Numbered from the stretch's first letter, positions 1 through 12,269 are shown. The stretch is 64,000 nucleotides of DNA from Hermatobates lingyangjiaoensis (GCA_026182355.1 JAPFBL010000003.1:1612001-1676000); one strand, 5' to 3'. The notes: generated by a model not told the origin, from the letters alone. Numbers and translations: made by a program.

Positions 1-1822
1 CAATCCAACAAACAGATATTTTGCCAACTTGGCAGAAAAAGGTCAAAGTTTTTACAGCAGATATTTATTCATGGTTTGATTTATTAAATTTGTTTTTGAT
101 CCGTAAATAATGTACTATTGCAATGTAGTGCATGTATTCATATGACTTAAATAAATATAATAAAATAATTTTACGTGGAGCTACAAAATTCCCCCATCTA
201 TTGATAAAGAGACATTATAGAGATCCTTACCTCCCCTTCCTCTCAGAAAAGAAACATCCGTCCATCCTTGTTTAAAAATATTGAATTTTTAACAACCAGT
301 CTTAGCATGAAATAAGATCTTATGAAGATAGAACAAGGCTTTCGCGCAAGGATCGTGGTGATCTGTGGGTGTTGGGTGCGCCTAACTCCAGACGCCTTCA
401 CACAATGGGCTCATGCGGAGGCAGTAATGGCTACCCGACTCCGATTATCAAGTCACAATAAACACCACTGCCACAATGGTAGCAGTCAGCACACACACTT
501 GGAGATTAGATTCTCAAAATCATACATTCATTAATCAGTAAGATTTTTACATCAAGAATCAGATTTAACTTTCATTAATAAGTTTTAATGATGTGTTATA
601 AAAAGTTTCCACAAATATTCACACATATAATACAAAACAAACTTATTAGATCGCTTTCACAACGAAAAATCTCGTACCCTTCGAAATGAATTTTTCAAAT
701 TTAAATAATTACTTTTTGATTTACTTAAAACTTCTTTCTTGTGCGGTTGTGTAAAATTGTTGTAAAAGAAAATCTGAATTGCCAAATTCTAGAAGATTGA
801 TTATGGATACAAAGACAAACACAAAAGTCCTAATCTCACACGCGTATACGTAATGTCGTGTTACCGCATTATAAGGAGAACTATCAGTAGACTGAGATAA
901 GCAAACGTTGCAGAGGTTATGGATATGTTCTGCTCACTAAAGTCACATTATACATTCGATATTAAAAATATCCTTCAATAACATTAGGAGATTATGATTA
1001 ATTTTCTTATTCAGGTAAATTACAATCATTTTGCACTATCAAGGATCTTAATTTTAAACGTATGTAAGTCACATTCTCCAAAAAAATCCTTGTTTATTAT
1101 ATACCCGTTACAGAACACTAATAACTTATTATTACTTCAATATTATTATACTTTCTGTGAGAAATCGAAAAGAATAAATAGTATAGTGATTCAAGAAGTT
1201 AATGGGAAAGTGTTAAATTTTGACAGAATGGACAGTTGGTAGAGCACCAACAGGAAGATTGCCAGCCGAATGATTGGGATGAGGTCCCGAAGGGCTCACC
1301 GCTAATCCCTGTAGAGCAGGCCAACATTTAATTTCAATTATTGGAAACTGACTGAATCAATGGAGGAGGGGATGGCACCTGGTGCGGGATTGTCGAGATC
1401 CACTTCAATTCTGTTTAATTGCTGTTGCTGTGATCAGTGAGTGTGGGGCCTGGTGAAGGGCCGGCAGGAGTTAGTTTGGGACAATAACAGCTTCAGTCCG
1501 GCCAACTCGCACGCAATATTAATTATCCTTCTCCCTAATGATCAGCTTATCTAGGCGTCAGTATTATGCAAATCATCTTGTTCTCTTTGTTCTCTTGATT
1601 AATGTCTACAACTACATACTGACTATTTTAATATCCTCACTGTATCCAAACAATTCTGACTTTAGCAGCTTTCATATGCACGACAATAACTTAGAGTATA
1701 TTGATGAGTTTTCTTCCAAACTCTCTATAACCTCAGCTGTCCATTGGCATACGTGATTAAGGAGTGCATCATTCCTAACTTACATTTTTCTGCTGTAGCA
1801 TTTAACTTTTCTTTGAGAGACC
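1..1822. other. AT-rich stretch without recognised gene
   Basis: No protein family is recognised. Two GC-richer islands stand out, about 340-500 and 1225-1510. A 70-codon open frame at 322-534 covers the first island but has no familiar motif and atypical composition. The second island has no long frame. They may be conserved non-coding DNA or old repeats. Confidence 0.5.
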
Positions 1823-1878
1823 ATCTACCGTCACAACGACAATATATTTAATTGCGCATACATACTAGAAAATAAATG

Positions 1879-1881
<3 letters not shown>

Positions 1882-1917
<36 letters not shown>
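1882..1917. repeat. (TA)n microsatellite
   Basis: Uninterrupted TA dinucleotides directly at the 3' end of the minus-strand PLE N-terminal fragment. Translated on the minus strand, the tract extends the coding frame as an artefactual YIYIYI tail. Confidence 0.9.
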
Positions 1918-1918
<1 letters not shown>

Positions 1919-2022
1919 CAAGATTGGTTGTACACGACGAAATATTTTCGGTCGATGAGCTTCTTTTCCAACTTCTCAAGCCTGCGGAAAATTAATTTGT
2001 TTCTGTAACAATGCTGGAACAT
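1918..2022 (-). pseudogene. Penelope-like element ORF, N-terminal fragment
   Basis: A short frame reads RRLEKLEKKLIDRK and ends at NQSC, where it runs into (TA)n. The spacing of basic and hydrophobic residues and the terminal NQSC match the better fragments in this window that end NQTC or NKTC (49.3 kb and 4.4 kb). PLE proteins carry an N-terminal region of this kind before the reverse-transcriptase domain; its function is poorly known. Only about 35 codons remain and no RT domain follows. Assignment rests on similarity to the other fragments and on the shared (TA)n junction. Confidence 0.45.
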
Positions 2023-2232
2023 CTTTTGGTTTCAATTTCCAGTTGCTCTCTGATGACATACATTTCAAAGGCCTCAGAGCGTATTCTCTGTGACTTTATT
2101 TTTTCCTTGCTGCATTTACTTATATATATATATATATATATATTTTCGCCCTAATATATATATATAAAGATTTCACATAAACACGTGAAACAACAATCAA
2201 TGATCAAACCACAATAAGAAATGGGAAAACAA

Positions 2233-2275
2233 GACTAAGATCTTTCAACCGTAACAAGCGGTCTTCGTCAGAGTC
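2233..2275 (-). ncRNA. Hammerhead-like motif, family A
   Basis: Read on the minus strand: helix I GACT/AGTC, box CTGACGA, spacer A, helix II GACCG/CGGTT with a 7-nt loop, GAA, self-complementary AGATCT as stem III, then T17. All conserved core positions are present. Stem III has no loop, so cleavage would need two motifs in a dimer. Activity is inferred only. Confidence 0.6.
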
Positions 2276-2300
2276 AAAAACCAGAGTCAGTTGGGTTTTT

Positions 2301-2343
2301 GACTCTGACGAAGACCGCTTGTTACGGTTGAAAGATCTTAGTC
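2301..2343 (+). ncRNA. Hammerhead-like motif, family A
   Basis: Mirror copy of the motif at 2233-2275. GACT at 2301-2304 pairs with AGTC at 2340-2343. CTGACGA is 2305-2311, helix II is 2313-2317 with 2325-2329, GAA is 2330-2332, AGATCT is 2333-2338 and H17 is T2339. Confidence 0.6.
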
Positions 2344-2442
2344 TTGTTTTCCCATTTCTTATTGTGGGTTGATCATATATATATAAATATTGATAGACCT
2401 TCTACCGTCACAACGACAATATAATTAATTGCGCGACAATAT

Positions 2443-2630
2443 ATTTTTTAAGTATCGACCATGAAATAGAAACAAAATTAAAGTTTATTAAGTCTCGGTC
2501 AGTTCTTCAGGTTCAAATTAAACTCTTATTGCGAACGCTTCGGTTTCTATTTAAAACCAAAACGTTGGCAACGAGAGTTTAGTTTGAACATGAAGAACTG
2601 ACTGAGTCCTGATAAACTGTAAATTTGTAT
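2443..2630. mobile_element. Family C PLE-like tail, inverted dimer
   Basis: The left arm around aagtttattaagtctcggtc is the reverse complement of the right arm around gaactgactgagtcctgat. The right arm keeps half an HHR: helix II GGTTT/AAACC, AAA in place of GAA, ACGT, T17 and GGC of helix I. The CTGANGA box is not recognisable. A second copy lies at 22742-22880. Confidence 0.55.
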
Positions 2631-2639
2631 ATATACATT

Positions 2640-4160
2640 GTTAAAAATTAGACTAATTTAGCTGAAACTTGCTTTTCATAAGTTTCTCGAGTTTCTGGAA
2701 TAACGATCTTGTTACTGTATCCCCAGAATATAGTAAGTTACCAATCGACAAGCTAAATGAACACATGTTTCTGCTGTCTTCAGCCATTTTCAAAAAAATG
2801 AATGCATTTTGAAGTTTGAAGCTTATTATATAAGAAAGGTGGAATGTGTTGCTGGGGTTGGGGGGGATTAAAGTTGTTTTTCTAATCGGTGAGGATTGAG
2901 TGACCTATGGCGTCGTTGCAGCTACCTGCGAGAGGCCCTAATTGGCTGGAGGTTGATTTAAATAATTTCAGACCTTTAGAACTAAATGGTAAATGTTTTT
3001 AGTAATATATGGTTTCTTTTTATTAATAAGTATGGCTTTTGTTATTCTAAGTCTATGCCGATATCTTTCTTTTTTTATTATTTATTCCCTTCAACAAGTG
3101 CTTCCCTTGTTAACTTAGAATGATGGTCTTACTCTGTGTGTTTTCTAGGGGCTCCAGATATCTGGTGCATAATGAGTCTCCTAGAAATTATAGTTGTAGT
3201 TACCCTAATGTATGAGTCCTTCTGGGTTTCGCAGTGCCCATAATTACATTTTTACTCGTACACCAGATTCGTTTCTTGCAGTGGTTTCTATTAGTTATAA
3301 AAAGGCTGCTTATTGTAAGGCTTTTGTAATATGTAACCAGGAAAACTCTATCGTTGGCGTTTTTATATTTATGGTCAAAAGTTTTATATTTGTTTCACTA
3401 CCTGTATTGGTGATTTTGTTTATATCCATATATATATATATATATGTTCTTTTTATGTGTTAATACTACTGTAAGGATAAGTATATATGAACTTCATGTT
3501 TTTCAATGAACTACCAGCTATCTAAAATTTTTATTGAGTTTATTTCTTGAGTTGTAAGTGATTTTTAATGTTTATTTACGGAGCGGAGGATATTAATGAA
3601 GAGCTTTAGTGGACCAAGCAGAGTTGAAGGGTTGTCGGTATGCTGCCAACTGGCGTATTGCCCCAAGAGAAAAAAATAGCAAAAAGAACTGGGAGAAAAG
3701 GGTTTTAGCAGGAAAGCGAGTTCAACTTGTGGAATCTATCCCAAAGGGTGGTAATTAAGACCCTAGGGTCGAGACAGAGTGCACGTCACAGGCAGGCCAT
3801 GGGAAACCACCCCTAAACAGTTCCTTTTCCAAATGAAATACAACCTCCAGCGTCAAAAATTAAATAACTAATTACAACCCAGAGCTGATCTTCCCACAAA
3901 CCTAATTTCAACTACAATTGGACTCAACTACAAATAAAATCTTTTTTGACTGTAGACAATACACTTCTCTCCCTCAACCTTCCGCAATGAAAAGTTAATT
4001 GCATTTTTTCTTCACTTTGCACATTTTCATTTCAATGGCTCCTCGTTTTTGCTTTAAGAGATGAATACAGTTTTTTTAAAGTCTTTAAAAAAAATATAAC
4101 TTGTTTTATAAATACCATTCTTTTTTATAATGATTGATAATATAAATATACATATATATT
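2640..4160. other. Gene-free stretch with GC-richer islands
   Basis: No recognisable gene. An 83-codon frame at 3212-3463 ends in a TA tract and looks accidental. GC-richer islands lie at about 2870-2960 and 3590-3830. A short (TA)n lies near 3430. Confidence 0.5.
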
Positions 4161-4161
4161 T

Positions 4162-4383
4162 ATAAAGTAATGAAATGAAATGCTCCAGCGGACTTTTAAA
4201 TAAAAACGAATTAAATCGAAGGTAGCACACAGACAAACACAGGAATAACTCACTTCTATATTTTTTCGATCGTCATCATCAGGAGGCGAAGAGTCCAAAC
4301 GTCAATCGTCGAAATGTCTAACTGAGTTATCCTTTGCTTATCTACGTACAACCTTCGTTTTTATATATCTTCATATACATACA
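4162..4383 (-). mobile_element. Family H PLE tail with degenerate hammerhead
   Basis: Minus-strand tail between two TA-rich tracts. It contains CTGATGA, T, short GA/TC pairing and GAA at 4257-4287, but the AUAU stem III is disrupted by extra A. It ends with a GTCC-GCT-GGA hairpin-like sequence (4183-4195) beside TA, like families B, E and F. A partly matching inverted arm (ataactcag...ttcgacg) lies at about 4300-4345, making this a short inverted dimer. A closely related copy is at 35820-35992. Confidence 0.6.
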
Positions 4384-4425
4384 TATATATATATATATTT
4401 TTATATATATATATATATATGTGTG
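4384..4425. repeat. (TA)n microsatellite
   Basis: Interrupted TA tract separating a PLE N-terminal fragment from the family H tail. Confidence 0.85.
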
Positions 4426-4428
4426 TAC

Positions 4429-4589
4429 TTTGGGAGCAGATCTTCATTCAAACATGTTTTGTTAAAAATTATGCCAATTTTTATTCTTGTCCTTTTGAGA
4501 GTGAATTTTTCACACTTTCTGAATATGGCTTTCCACCTTTCCGGTAAGATATAAAGCAATTCGCCAAATCTTTTATTCTTCATACCCAT
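4429..4589 (-). pseudogene. Penelope-like element ORF, N-terminal fragment
   Basis: About 53 codons from an ATG at 4589. Motifs in order are KNKRFGELLYILPERW, a basic stretch, KIGIIFNKTC and LNEDLLPKYT, after which the frame enters (TA)n. The same order occurs in the fragments at 33.9, 35.7, 49.4, 55.9 and 56.4 kb, so this is one protein region shared by several PLE families. A degenerate HHR lies just upstream on the same strand, as expected if the HHR sits in the leader. The RT and GIY-YIG domains are absent. Function of this N-terminal part is unknown to me. Confidence 0.6.
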
Positions 4590-4642
4590 TTCTTTTCTTT
4601 TTTTTACAAAATCACAATAAATAATAAATATTCTGAAGGATT

Positions 4643-4677
4643 CTAACGTTTCAGTCAGCTTTGACCATCATAAGGGA
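4643..4677 (-). ncRNA. Degenerate hammerhead-like motif before PLE ORF
   Basis: Minus strand: CTTATGA (G5 changed to T), spacer T, helix II GGTCA/TGACT, GAA, self-complementary ACGT, T17. It lies 54 bases upstream of the PLE ATG at 4589. The G5 change would be expected to abolish cleavage. Confidence 0.45.
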
Positions 4678-4953
4678 TGGGAGTCTTTAGAGAGTTTTTA
4701 ACTAGATTATAACTGACTCAAATACTACTGAAAGCTATCTAAATTGTTGAACATACTAACTGAATAAGAAATGTTTACATAAATGGAGTGGGAGTTTTAC
4801 ACAGGTTATGACAGGTTCTTGTGTCCATGGATCTTATTAACTAAAAGCACTAACACTTTAAACTTAATCAGGGCTTGAACTATATATAGTTTGTGGTAGG
4901 TTTTGTTTTGAGGGCTAGGTCATATACAAGAAAATAAACTCCTTCCTAGGCCA

Positions 4954-5216
4954 ATGTTTCGATGCATTTGTACATTATCTTCAGAGCTAAAATTAGAGTA
5001 AGAACTATAATACATTTACCAAAACAATCTACAACCGACATCGAGAACTAAATTATTGAGAACAACATATACGTACGTACAAAAGGTTATTTTATTTACG
5101 TATGTGTTGTTCTCAATAATTTAGTTCTCAGTGTAGGTTGTAGATTGTTTTGGTAAATGTATTATAGTTCTTACTCTAATTTTAGCCCTGAAGATGACTA
5201 TTTGTGTAGTTGATAA
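4954..5216. mobile_element. Family I PLE-like tail, inverted dimer
   Basis: Arms 4978-5076 and 5096-5197 are reverse complements. HHR-like cores sit at the outer ends. On the minus strand (4954-4986) the order is CTGAAGA, T, weak helix II, GAAAC. On the plus strand (5188-5216) it is CTGAAGA, T, GACTA/TAGTT, GATA. (TA)n is not obvious at the borders, so this copy may be old. Confidence 0.55.
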
Positions 5217-5219
5217 AAT

Positions 5220-6889
5220 ACATATTTCATTTGCAACAGACCGTTGAAAAGCTGGATATATGATCTTATTACAGAACAAGTAACAAAGTGGAGGAGTTTT
5301 GAAAAACCAAACAAACAAAATGATATTTCAACTTTTAGTTGTTATAAGCTTTTACAACAACTTTCATTCTAGCATAGTGTAACAAATCACTAATCAAGTT
5401 TAATGTTTCACCATTATTAAGGATCTTACAACAAACTAGGTAAGTAGTTCAAGAACAAACAGAAGGATTCTAAATCTATCTTGACTGTTAGAGCAGATCA
5501 AAAATAATGACAGTAAAGAAAAGAACATAAAATGAAAAATTTGAAGCATCAAGATTATAAATAAATTATAAAAAATATAAATAAGAAAATAATAATGAAA
5601 AAGATAGACAAAATATTAGCTCTTTAGATATATAAGAATATAGGACAGGCTCCAAGAAGCGAAATCTGGGATGTCAATGATTACATTCTCAATCTATGTA
5701 TATTTAATTATGTGTTTTGCATTATTTGTTATAATTTTTTGCTTTGTAGGTCCATGAAACAGATGTACTGTAAGTACTCACCACGTGTAATACATATTAA
5801 ATTAGTCTGCTCATTGAATGGAATGAAGATCAAAAATTTTCTCTCTTTTAAAATGTATTCGTCATTTAATAAAATCAATGAAAAATAATTTAAAATTTTG
5901 ATCAGTTTTCATACTTTTACTTACTCAGTCATACTTTTAAGTGTTTTTTTTAATAAATTTTCTAAGTTCTAATAACAGAATCAAGAGAGAGTATTTGTAA
6001 AAGCTATAACTCTGGTGATTTGTCCTAATGTAAAAAAAAGGAGATTATAAAGAGAAAAATGTAAGTTTTTACTGTAAAATATATTAGGGTATTCAATTGT
6101 AAAGAGGAATCTATCAAAAAATATGTTGTTAATAAAATTAAGAATATGTTGATAAACTGAATATTAGAGAGTTCGAACTTCTTCAAACTTCAAGAATGAA
6201 GTCACACAATCGAATCACGCCATGTGTGCTGGGCTTAGTGAAACTACATAAACAGGATATCCCTTACATCGAATTGTATCTTTATAAATAGTTGAACTTA
6301 TGAACTTTTTTGAATATGTAGGAAACAATCTTAGTTATATAATAATGAAGATTGAATTAAATGTAAAGTACCATTGAATTTAAAGAAGCGCCTTCAATTA
6401 AAATATTTATGGCTAATCTAACTCTTAATGTGCAATCACTTTTTGCTGATATAACCTTAGATTCAGTATTCAATTCAGGCATCAAATAATGAAATAAAAT
6501 CAGACTCTACCCTTTAATATACAAATCGGATTTTTATTTCGATACTGGAGCATATACATAAGATGGACAGTCATATACATATTACTGTTGATGGAATTAT
6601 ATAAAACAAAAATTAATATTGCTATTAAAATTCCTATATCAGTAGTTTTTTGCCAATATAATAATGCTTGAGCTCCTGAAAGATTGATCAACAAACTAGA
6701 AACAAAATTCAAATTTATTAAACACTGTGTCATTGATCTATTCTTAATTATTGAATAAGGAGTAAAAAAACATGTGTTAAATATTTTTAATGATTTTCAT
6801 AAAATTCTAAAGTTTATATTTAAAACAGGAAAAGATGGAGACTTCCTTGTTAGCTGTAAGATAAGAGTATATGTGAGGTGGAAATGAAA
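5220..6889. other. AT-rich stretch without recognised gene
   Basis: No coding, RNA or repeat signature recognised. Confidence 0.5.
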
Positions 6890-6891
6890 TA

Positions 6892-7593
6892 GAGTAATCC
6901 CTCGCAAGTTCGCGGTTCAGTTTTCGCGGGTTCAGTGTTTCGTGGGATCCTGAAATGTTCAATTAAAAATTAAAATATATAAAAAAATATTCGACTGTAA
7001 TTGCAGTAAAAAAAAAAATACAACTCGTAATGAAAAAGTAGAGTAGTTAGTGTTAGAGAAGAAAATATACAGGATTCTTCTTGTACGATCGAGAAAGGTA
7101 TCAAAATACATTCTACAGTATTAAATTAAAGGCTAATAAGAACTATTAAAAAATATTCAATAAAGACTAAAAATTAATGAAAAGTATTAAAACATTATCA
7201 ATTGTAACAAGAGAATAATAAAAATATCAACAAATAGAAGTCAAAAAATAGGCCTTTTCATCTAAAAATTAAAATAAAGGGTAGTTACGATTTTTTTATT
7301 TTATTTATTTGCATTATTATTTACTACAATACATTAAGGTACAATTCCCTCTCTCTTTCTGTCTTATAGTCGGTAAAGTCGTAATATTTTTTTTATTGAT
7401 TTCTTATTTTTTCTTTTCGTTTTCCATTTTTATTTACAGCACAGTACAGTATTCAGTCAGGATTCTCTCTCTGTTGGAAAGGTCGTTGTTTGAGCTTTAG
7501 AGGCTTTTATAAAGGCACGTCCATTATTCGCGGATTTTCGCTTTTCGCGGGTGTCTTCGGTCCCCATTATCTGCGAAAAGTAAGAGTTTACTG
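6892..7593. mobile_element. pogo/Tigger-like non-autonomous DNA transposon
   Basis: The ends are inverted and TA-flanked: GAGTAATCCCTCG after TA at 6890-6891, and at the other end CAGTAAACTCTTAC (reverse complement) before TA at 7594-7595. Subterminal sequence on both sides is rich in TTCGCGG/CCGCGAA words, as in Tigger/pogo elements. The 700-bp interior is AT-rich and has no transposase. The family call rests on the ends only. Confidence 0.65.
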
Positions 7594-7599
7594 TATATC

Positions 7600-9319
7600 A
7601 ACAGATAATAAATAAGATTTATGTATTAACTTTCTGAATTAACAGATTGATGTAAGAAACCTACCGATGTTGGCCAATTCTAAATTAATATGCGCCTCAA
7701 GATGTGACTTCAAACCTGAATTGTGTACGAAATTTAATTTAAAAAAATTTTGAGATATGCTGTCCATGTTTTCTAATTAACGATAAAAAAAGATAAAATT
7801 AATATCCAAGAAATATTTACACAACTTACTTAACTTAATTGAACTTTTTTTTTCAGATATTTAAGACAGGAAACAAAAAAATTCTAATGACAATAATATT
7901 AATGTCAAAGTTTTAAATAAAAATATTTCAAATTTCCATTTCAACAAGCTTCATAAGAAGGAATTAAACAAGGTTTTAAGAAAAATAAATCCGAAGTCTT
8001 CCTGCCATTCTATATTAAAATAAAAGTTAAGTCAGTGTTTTTCAACATAAACAGAATTATAAAGTTAATTAACACAATAAAATGTAAAAATTTAATAAAA
8101 CGTAATATGAAGAGAAAATATTTTTTTGAAAGAGAGATTATGCCAGCATTCTTATTCCAATAGAACATATAAGAGTAATGAAACAGCCTTTGGCTCTCCA
8201 GTATTAACTTAAAGGGTCATGTTTAATTTTGGGAATAAAATCATCGAAGTTAGAGAATGGTAATTAAAAAGAAACCTTGGAGGGTTTATATTAAAAAGGA
8301 TCTGACATCAATTAATTACAGGAGTGATATGGCAAATTTGAATAATCTTTATTCATGTGTATTAAGCTGGCTTCATATTTATTTAATTAAATGTTACTTC
8401 TTATAATATATGTTTGTTAAAAAAATGAGATGTTAAAACAAAGTTGTGCCTATGTTTGTTTAGTATTGATGTTATACTGCATTGATGTTTATATTTATGT
8501 AAATATTAATATTCACCCTCTAAAGTTTTATTTCAATTGTTCTTGTTTAACTGTTTAATAACGTAATCTCTATTTAGAAAAATAAGAACCTACAAAGTAA
8601 AGCATCTATAAAACAATCAATTAGAAATACAATTTCAATCTATCTTCTCGTTGTTGAGAAAATAATGTAGTAGTGGAGTTTTGGAGTGGTCCATTATAAG
8701 AGACAAATGTATAACTGTCTAGAAGTAGAATTGATTCTCAAGATAATCAATTGCTTGTTTTAAGAGGTCGGTAAATAAGAAAATCTATTTGTCACAGACT
8801 TGCTTTAGGACCAACAATAAAACTAGACAAGCAAGAATTTAATGGTATCCGTTCTTAAAGACAGGACCTAATCCTCCCATGCAATGTATATCCCATCCCA
8901 TAGACCGCTCTATATCAATTACACATTAAAAATAGTATCAAAAAATATATACCAATCAAAAAATACTTAAATGAAATAATCAAGTTTATTTAACATAATA
9001 AACTAATAATTTTGGGGGGGGGGGGGGGGGGAGGCATTTACGCATATTGTACTGGGCCTCCCAGTAAACCAGACTACTAACTAAAACACCCCCTTTTCTT
9101 CTAGGACACTAGCCTGGAACTGTTTCACACATTACCTCAGGCTAGGCCATTACATAGATTTAGAATTAGTTATTCCCTTCTAGGTATCTCTTTTTTGTGG
9201 AAAGCATATTTTTGACCAGCCAATCTACCATTTTCCATACATCAGCTATCATTTTGGCCATAATGGTTTCTGGTGAGAATATACCAATTCTATTCACCAA
9301 ATTAGTCCTCTGGATAATA

Positions 9320-9350
<31 letters not shown>

Positions 9351-10700
9351 GAAATTGATTGCAACTATTGACAGCTCATCTTCTTTTTCAAATATATTTT
9401 GATGTTTTCATTACATTTCCTTAGTTCATAAACAAAATAGAAAATTCTACAATGAAATAATTCAAACAAACGAATGACAACGTGTTACGAAACCTCGATA
9501 TACATTTTGTATGTAGCAGCAATTAAATAAGTGCATTTACATTCCATATATGCAGATATCTAATTTCATTTAAAAAAGTCATGTATTTTAATATTTGTTT
9601 ATTTGGACAATACAAGCAACTATGAAAATTACCTGAATAACCAGAATCATCAATTATTCAAATAATTTCTTTGTAGAAACGCATAATCGTCGTAATTTTA
9701 TAAAAAAAAATATTTTATACTTTCCACATGGAACGAGCATGCTTCATATTCTCCAGGTAAGAAGCTGGGAAATGCTATACTACAGTTCAAACAATTAACA
9801 ATGGTAATCAACTTAGATTGATATGACCAAATGAAGAGTGGTTTGATCAAAAAATAAAAAGTATATAATAAAGCTGTATATAGCGTGTAAGTGAGAAAGG
9901 GAGGGAGGAAGAGGGAGAGTGAGAGAGTTTGATTGAGTGTGTTGTATCCGTGTTTGAGTTTCTGCGACCTTGTTTGCTGCTTTGTTTTTTGTCATTAATG
10001 CGTTATCATAGCATGGCAATTAGAACCTTCAATAAGTTTAAAGTTGTGCATTTTATATTTGCATGACAATAGTATTAAAAATGCATAGTTTTGAAATTAG
10101 TTACTATGTATTCTTTAGTCATACTGAATAAATTAAATTAATATTTATAATATGAGTAAATGGCCATTGCAACTGATTTTATTATTCATTTTATATTTGA
10201 TTATTCATTTATTCGTTTATTATTCATTCATATTTAATGAAATTTGGCTTCATGAACAGGGCAGTTTAAATTTATTCAAATATCCATAAGAGCTAGTGGG
10301 ATATAAAAATAGCATCACTCATGAGTTGTCCCAATTTATGAATTAAGGTAATTCTTTATTAATGATAAGCATGTATTCAACTTGTTAATTGTATCAGAAT
10401 TTTAGAAATTTGAATTTATAGAACTTCATAGAACAATAATGCGCATGATAATAAAAAAAAGACCAAAATGAGTTTCTCAATTCATAAAGTCCTCTACTGC
10501 TTATGATGTGAAGGAGGTAATACAAACAGTTGAACTACGTTTCTAACAATTCAGCTTATTCACATTAACTAAATTTCATTTAAAAGTTGTTTCTACTCTC
10601 AAATTGTTGAAATTATCTGTACAGATATAAAACTCTGATGACCGATCTTGCTTATTTGTTTCCTTGCTACCGTGCATTGTCTGAATAAATAATAAAATAT
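7600..10700. other. AT-rich stretch without recognised gene
   Basis: Nothing coding is recognised. It contains a G18 run and an (ATA)n run at about 9319-9350. A somewhat GC-richer patch follows at 9035-9160 with a polypyrimidine-CTAG word at about 9090-9103. No exon can be supported. Confidence 0.5.
9014..9031. repeat. Run of 18 guanines
   Basis: An uninterrupted G18 in otherwise AT-rich DNA. Such a run can form a G-quadruplex and is also a common site of sequencing error. Confidence 0.9.
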
Positions 10701-10711
10701 ACGTAATTTTT

Positions 10712-10775
10712 TGGGATTCAAACCCACGACCTTTGCATTGGAAGTCCAGTTCGTTACGCTGTGGGCTATGAGGAC
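10712..10775 (-). repeat. tRNA-derived sequence (SINE head or tRNA relic)
   Basis: Minus strand begins GTCCTCATAGCCCACAGCG, which resembles a tRNA 5' end with an A box. It ends GTGGGTTTGAATCCC, which resembles a T arm with a B box (GTTTGAATCC). The 3' acceptor strand is missing and the anticodon stem does not pair well. A functional tRNA is therefore unlikely; a SINE head or pseudo-tRNA fits better. Confidence 0.55.
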
Positions 10776-11194
10776 TTTCTTACAATTCACTTTCAAAACC
10801 TATATAAACGATGTTTTGTGTGTATAAGTCAACTAATGATGAATCCTTGGATGTTGCACACAGGTGAAATTTGGAATATCTGTTAATTTCAGTTTATACT
10901 GGTTCATTTAAATAAATATTAAAGAAAATAGTGAGTAATATATGATTTTACAAGTAGCGGCTTTAAAAAGAAAGATGAATGAAAACTGGATTCTCTCAAC
11001 ATAAGTCAGGTAAAATTACGGATTCAAGAGGAAAATCTGTTTTTGTTATAGAACAAACCTAACCAGTTTTTTTTTTTTTTTAGAAAAGGTCTTAGTCCCA
11101 TTTTTGGAATATTATTGTTGTTTTGACCACGTTTTTTTTTTATTACACGTATTTACTTTTAATTCTGAGAGGCATTGTCTGTGCCTAGGGGACT

Positions 11195-11575
11195 TTTTGC
11201 ACATCACTTCCAAAACATTAGCATGAATTCAAAAAAGGAGCTCCTGTCATGTGTATGAGAAATACTGATCTATCGCGCTTATATAATGAAACAAAGCTAA
11301 TAACTGAGGATCTTTACAAAGTTATTGTTTGTACAATTATCGCATCACGGTTTCAAGAGGAAATAGTTTTAATTCCATGATTGAAATTCGTTGTATCTAA
11401 AGGGGGCAACATTTCGTTTTCAAGGATTCAATTTCCAATTCAGTTAGCATTTGCCATGACTATTCATAAGTTTCAAGGAAAGACTCTACACAATGTTTTA
11501 ATTCATTTAGGTAAACCAGTATTTCAACATGACCAATAATTAAATGTTGCTCAGTAGGGTCATTTATAATTTATC
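11195..11575 (+). pseudogene. Helitron helicase C-terminal fragment
   Basis: Conceptual translation across stops and frame changes gives KKGAPVMCMRNTDLSRLYNE, then a poorly conserved stretch, then FPIQLAFAMTIHKFQGKTL, HLGKPVFQHDQ and NVAQ. These match the last helicase motifs of Helitron Rep-helicase proteins (GAPxMxLRN, FPVxLAFAMTINKSQGQTL, PVFSHGQLYVALSR), which belong to the Pif1-like superfamily 1B helicases. The Rep domain and upstream helicase motifs are absent and there are internal stops. I did not identify Helitron termini. Dead copy. Confidence 0.75.
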
Positions 11576-11589
11576 TACATTTACGTAAA

Positions 11590-12269
11590 CATTATTGAAT
11601 TAAAAAGGAATATGATGGATGGCTTAACGGGTCACGGGTAGTCTAGTTCTAACAGAAATACCAAAACATAAAAGTAGTTTTACTATAATTACTTTATATT
11701 TCTAATCATAAATTAAATAATCAATAGTTTATGACCATTAACTAATAGATTAATTAGTTAAATTCAGTATATACGGTCTGTATGGATTGTACATAACAAT
11801 GTTGATTGAAGGTAATTATAGATTTTTTCATATAGAGTTAAAAAAAATGTAATGTTTTATGTGCATAGTTATACATTTATTACTTACAGAACCTTCGACT
11901 AACTCAAACGACTTTGTTAACTGTTAGATAAATAATATAGGCATTTAAATATATTTCATATCTTTAAATTTAAAGTTCTAAAATATGAAATAGATATTCA
12001 AACTTAAGAGTAAAGATAATAAATGAACTAGTAGAATGACATTGTCGTCACTATGAAAATAATTGTAGGCTTGAAAGATTAATAAGAATACTCAAGTAGA
12101 TATTTAGTAGCTTCAAAACGACATGCACTAGTTGAATTTTGGTGGTGTCAGTTTAAAGAGTTTAGAAACATATTAATGAGTCCACTGACAGGCAGCCGAT
12201 TACTTAATACGCACAGATGTCAGACTTCTGACAAATGGAGACTAAGATGGTGGAATACTGGCTGTATTC
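11590..12269. other. AT-rich stretch without recognised gene
   Basis: No signature recognised between the Helitron scrap and the hAT element. Confidence 0.5.

Larger units (their letters stand above)
2167..2375. mobile_element. Family A PLE tail, inverted dimer in (TA)n
   Basis: Two copies of one tail lie head to head around 2286. Their 3' ends face outward into (TA)n on both sides. The left copy (minus) carries the long end ...GTGAAATCTTT, while the right copy stops earlier at ...GTTGATCA. Each arm contains an HHR-like core. Eight or more other copies of this family occur in the window. It is assigned to PLEs by its HHR core and its TA target; family A itself shows no coding sequence. Confidence 0.75.
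1823..2435. repeat. 37-bp direct repeats flanking a PLE-rich interval
   Basis: A stretch reading ctaccgtcacaacgacaat, followed by an aattgcgc end, occurs at 1823-1859 and again at 2399-2435 with few differences. The interval between holds a PLE N-terminal scrap, (TA)n and a family A inverted dimer. The copies may be two pieces of one older element split by later insertions. They are far too long for an ordinary target duplication. Confidence 0.6.

Noticed and set aside
10712..10775. Functional tRNA gene on the minus strand
   Set aside because: The 3' acceptor strand is absent and the anticodon stem mispairs; called tRNA-derived instead.
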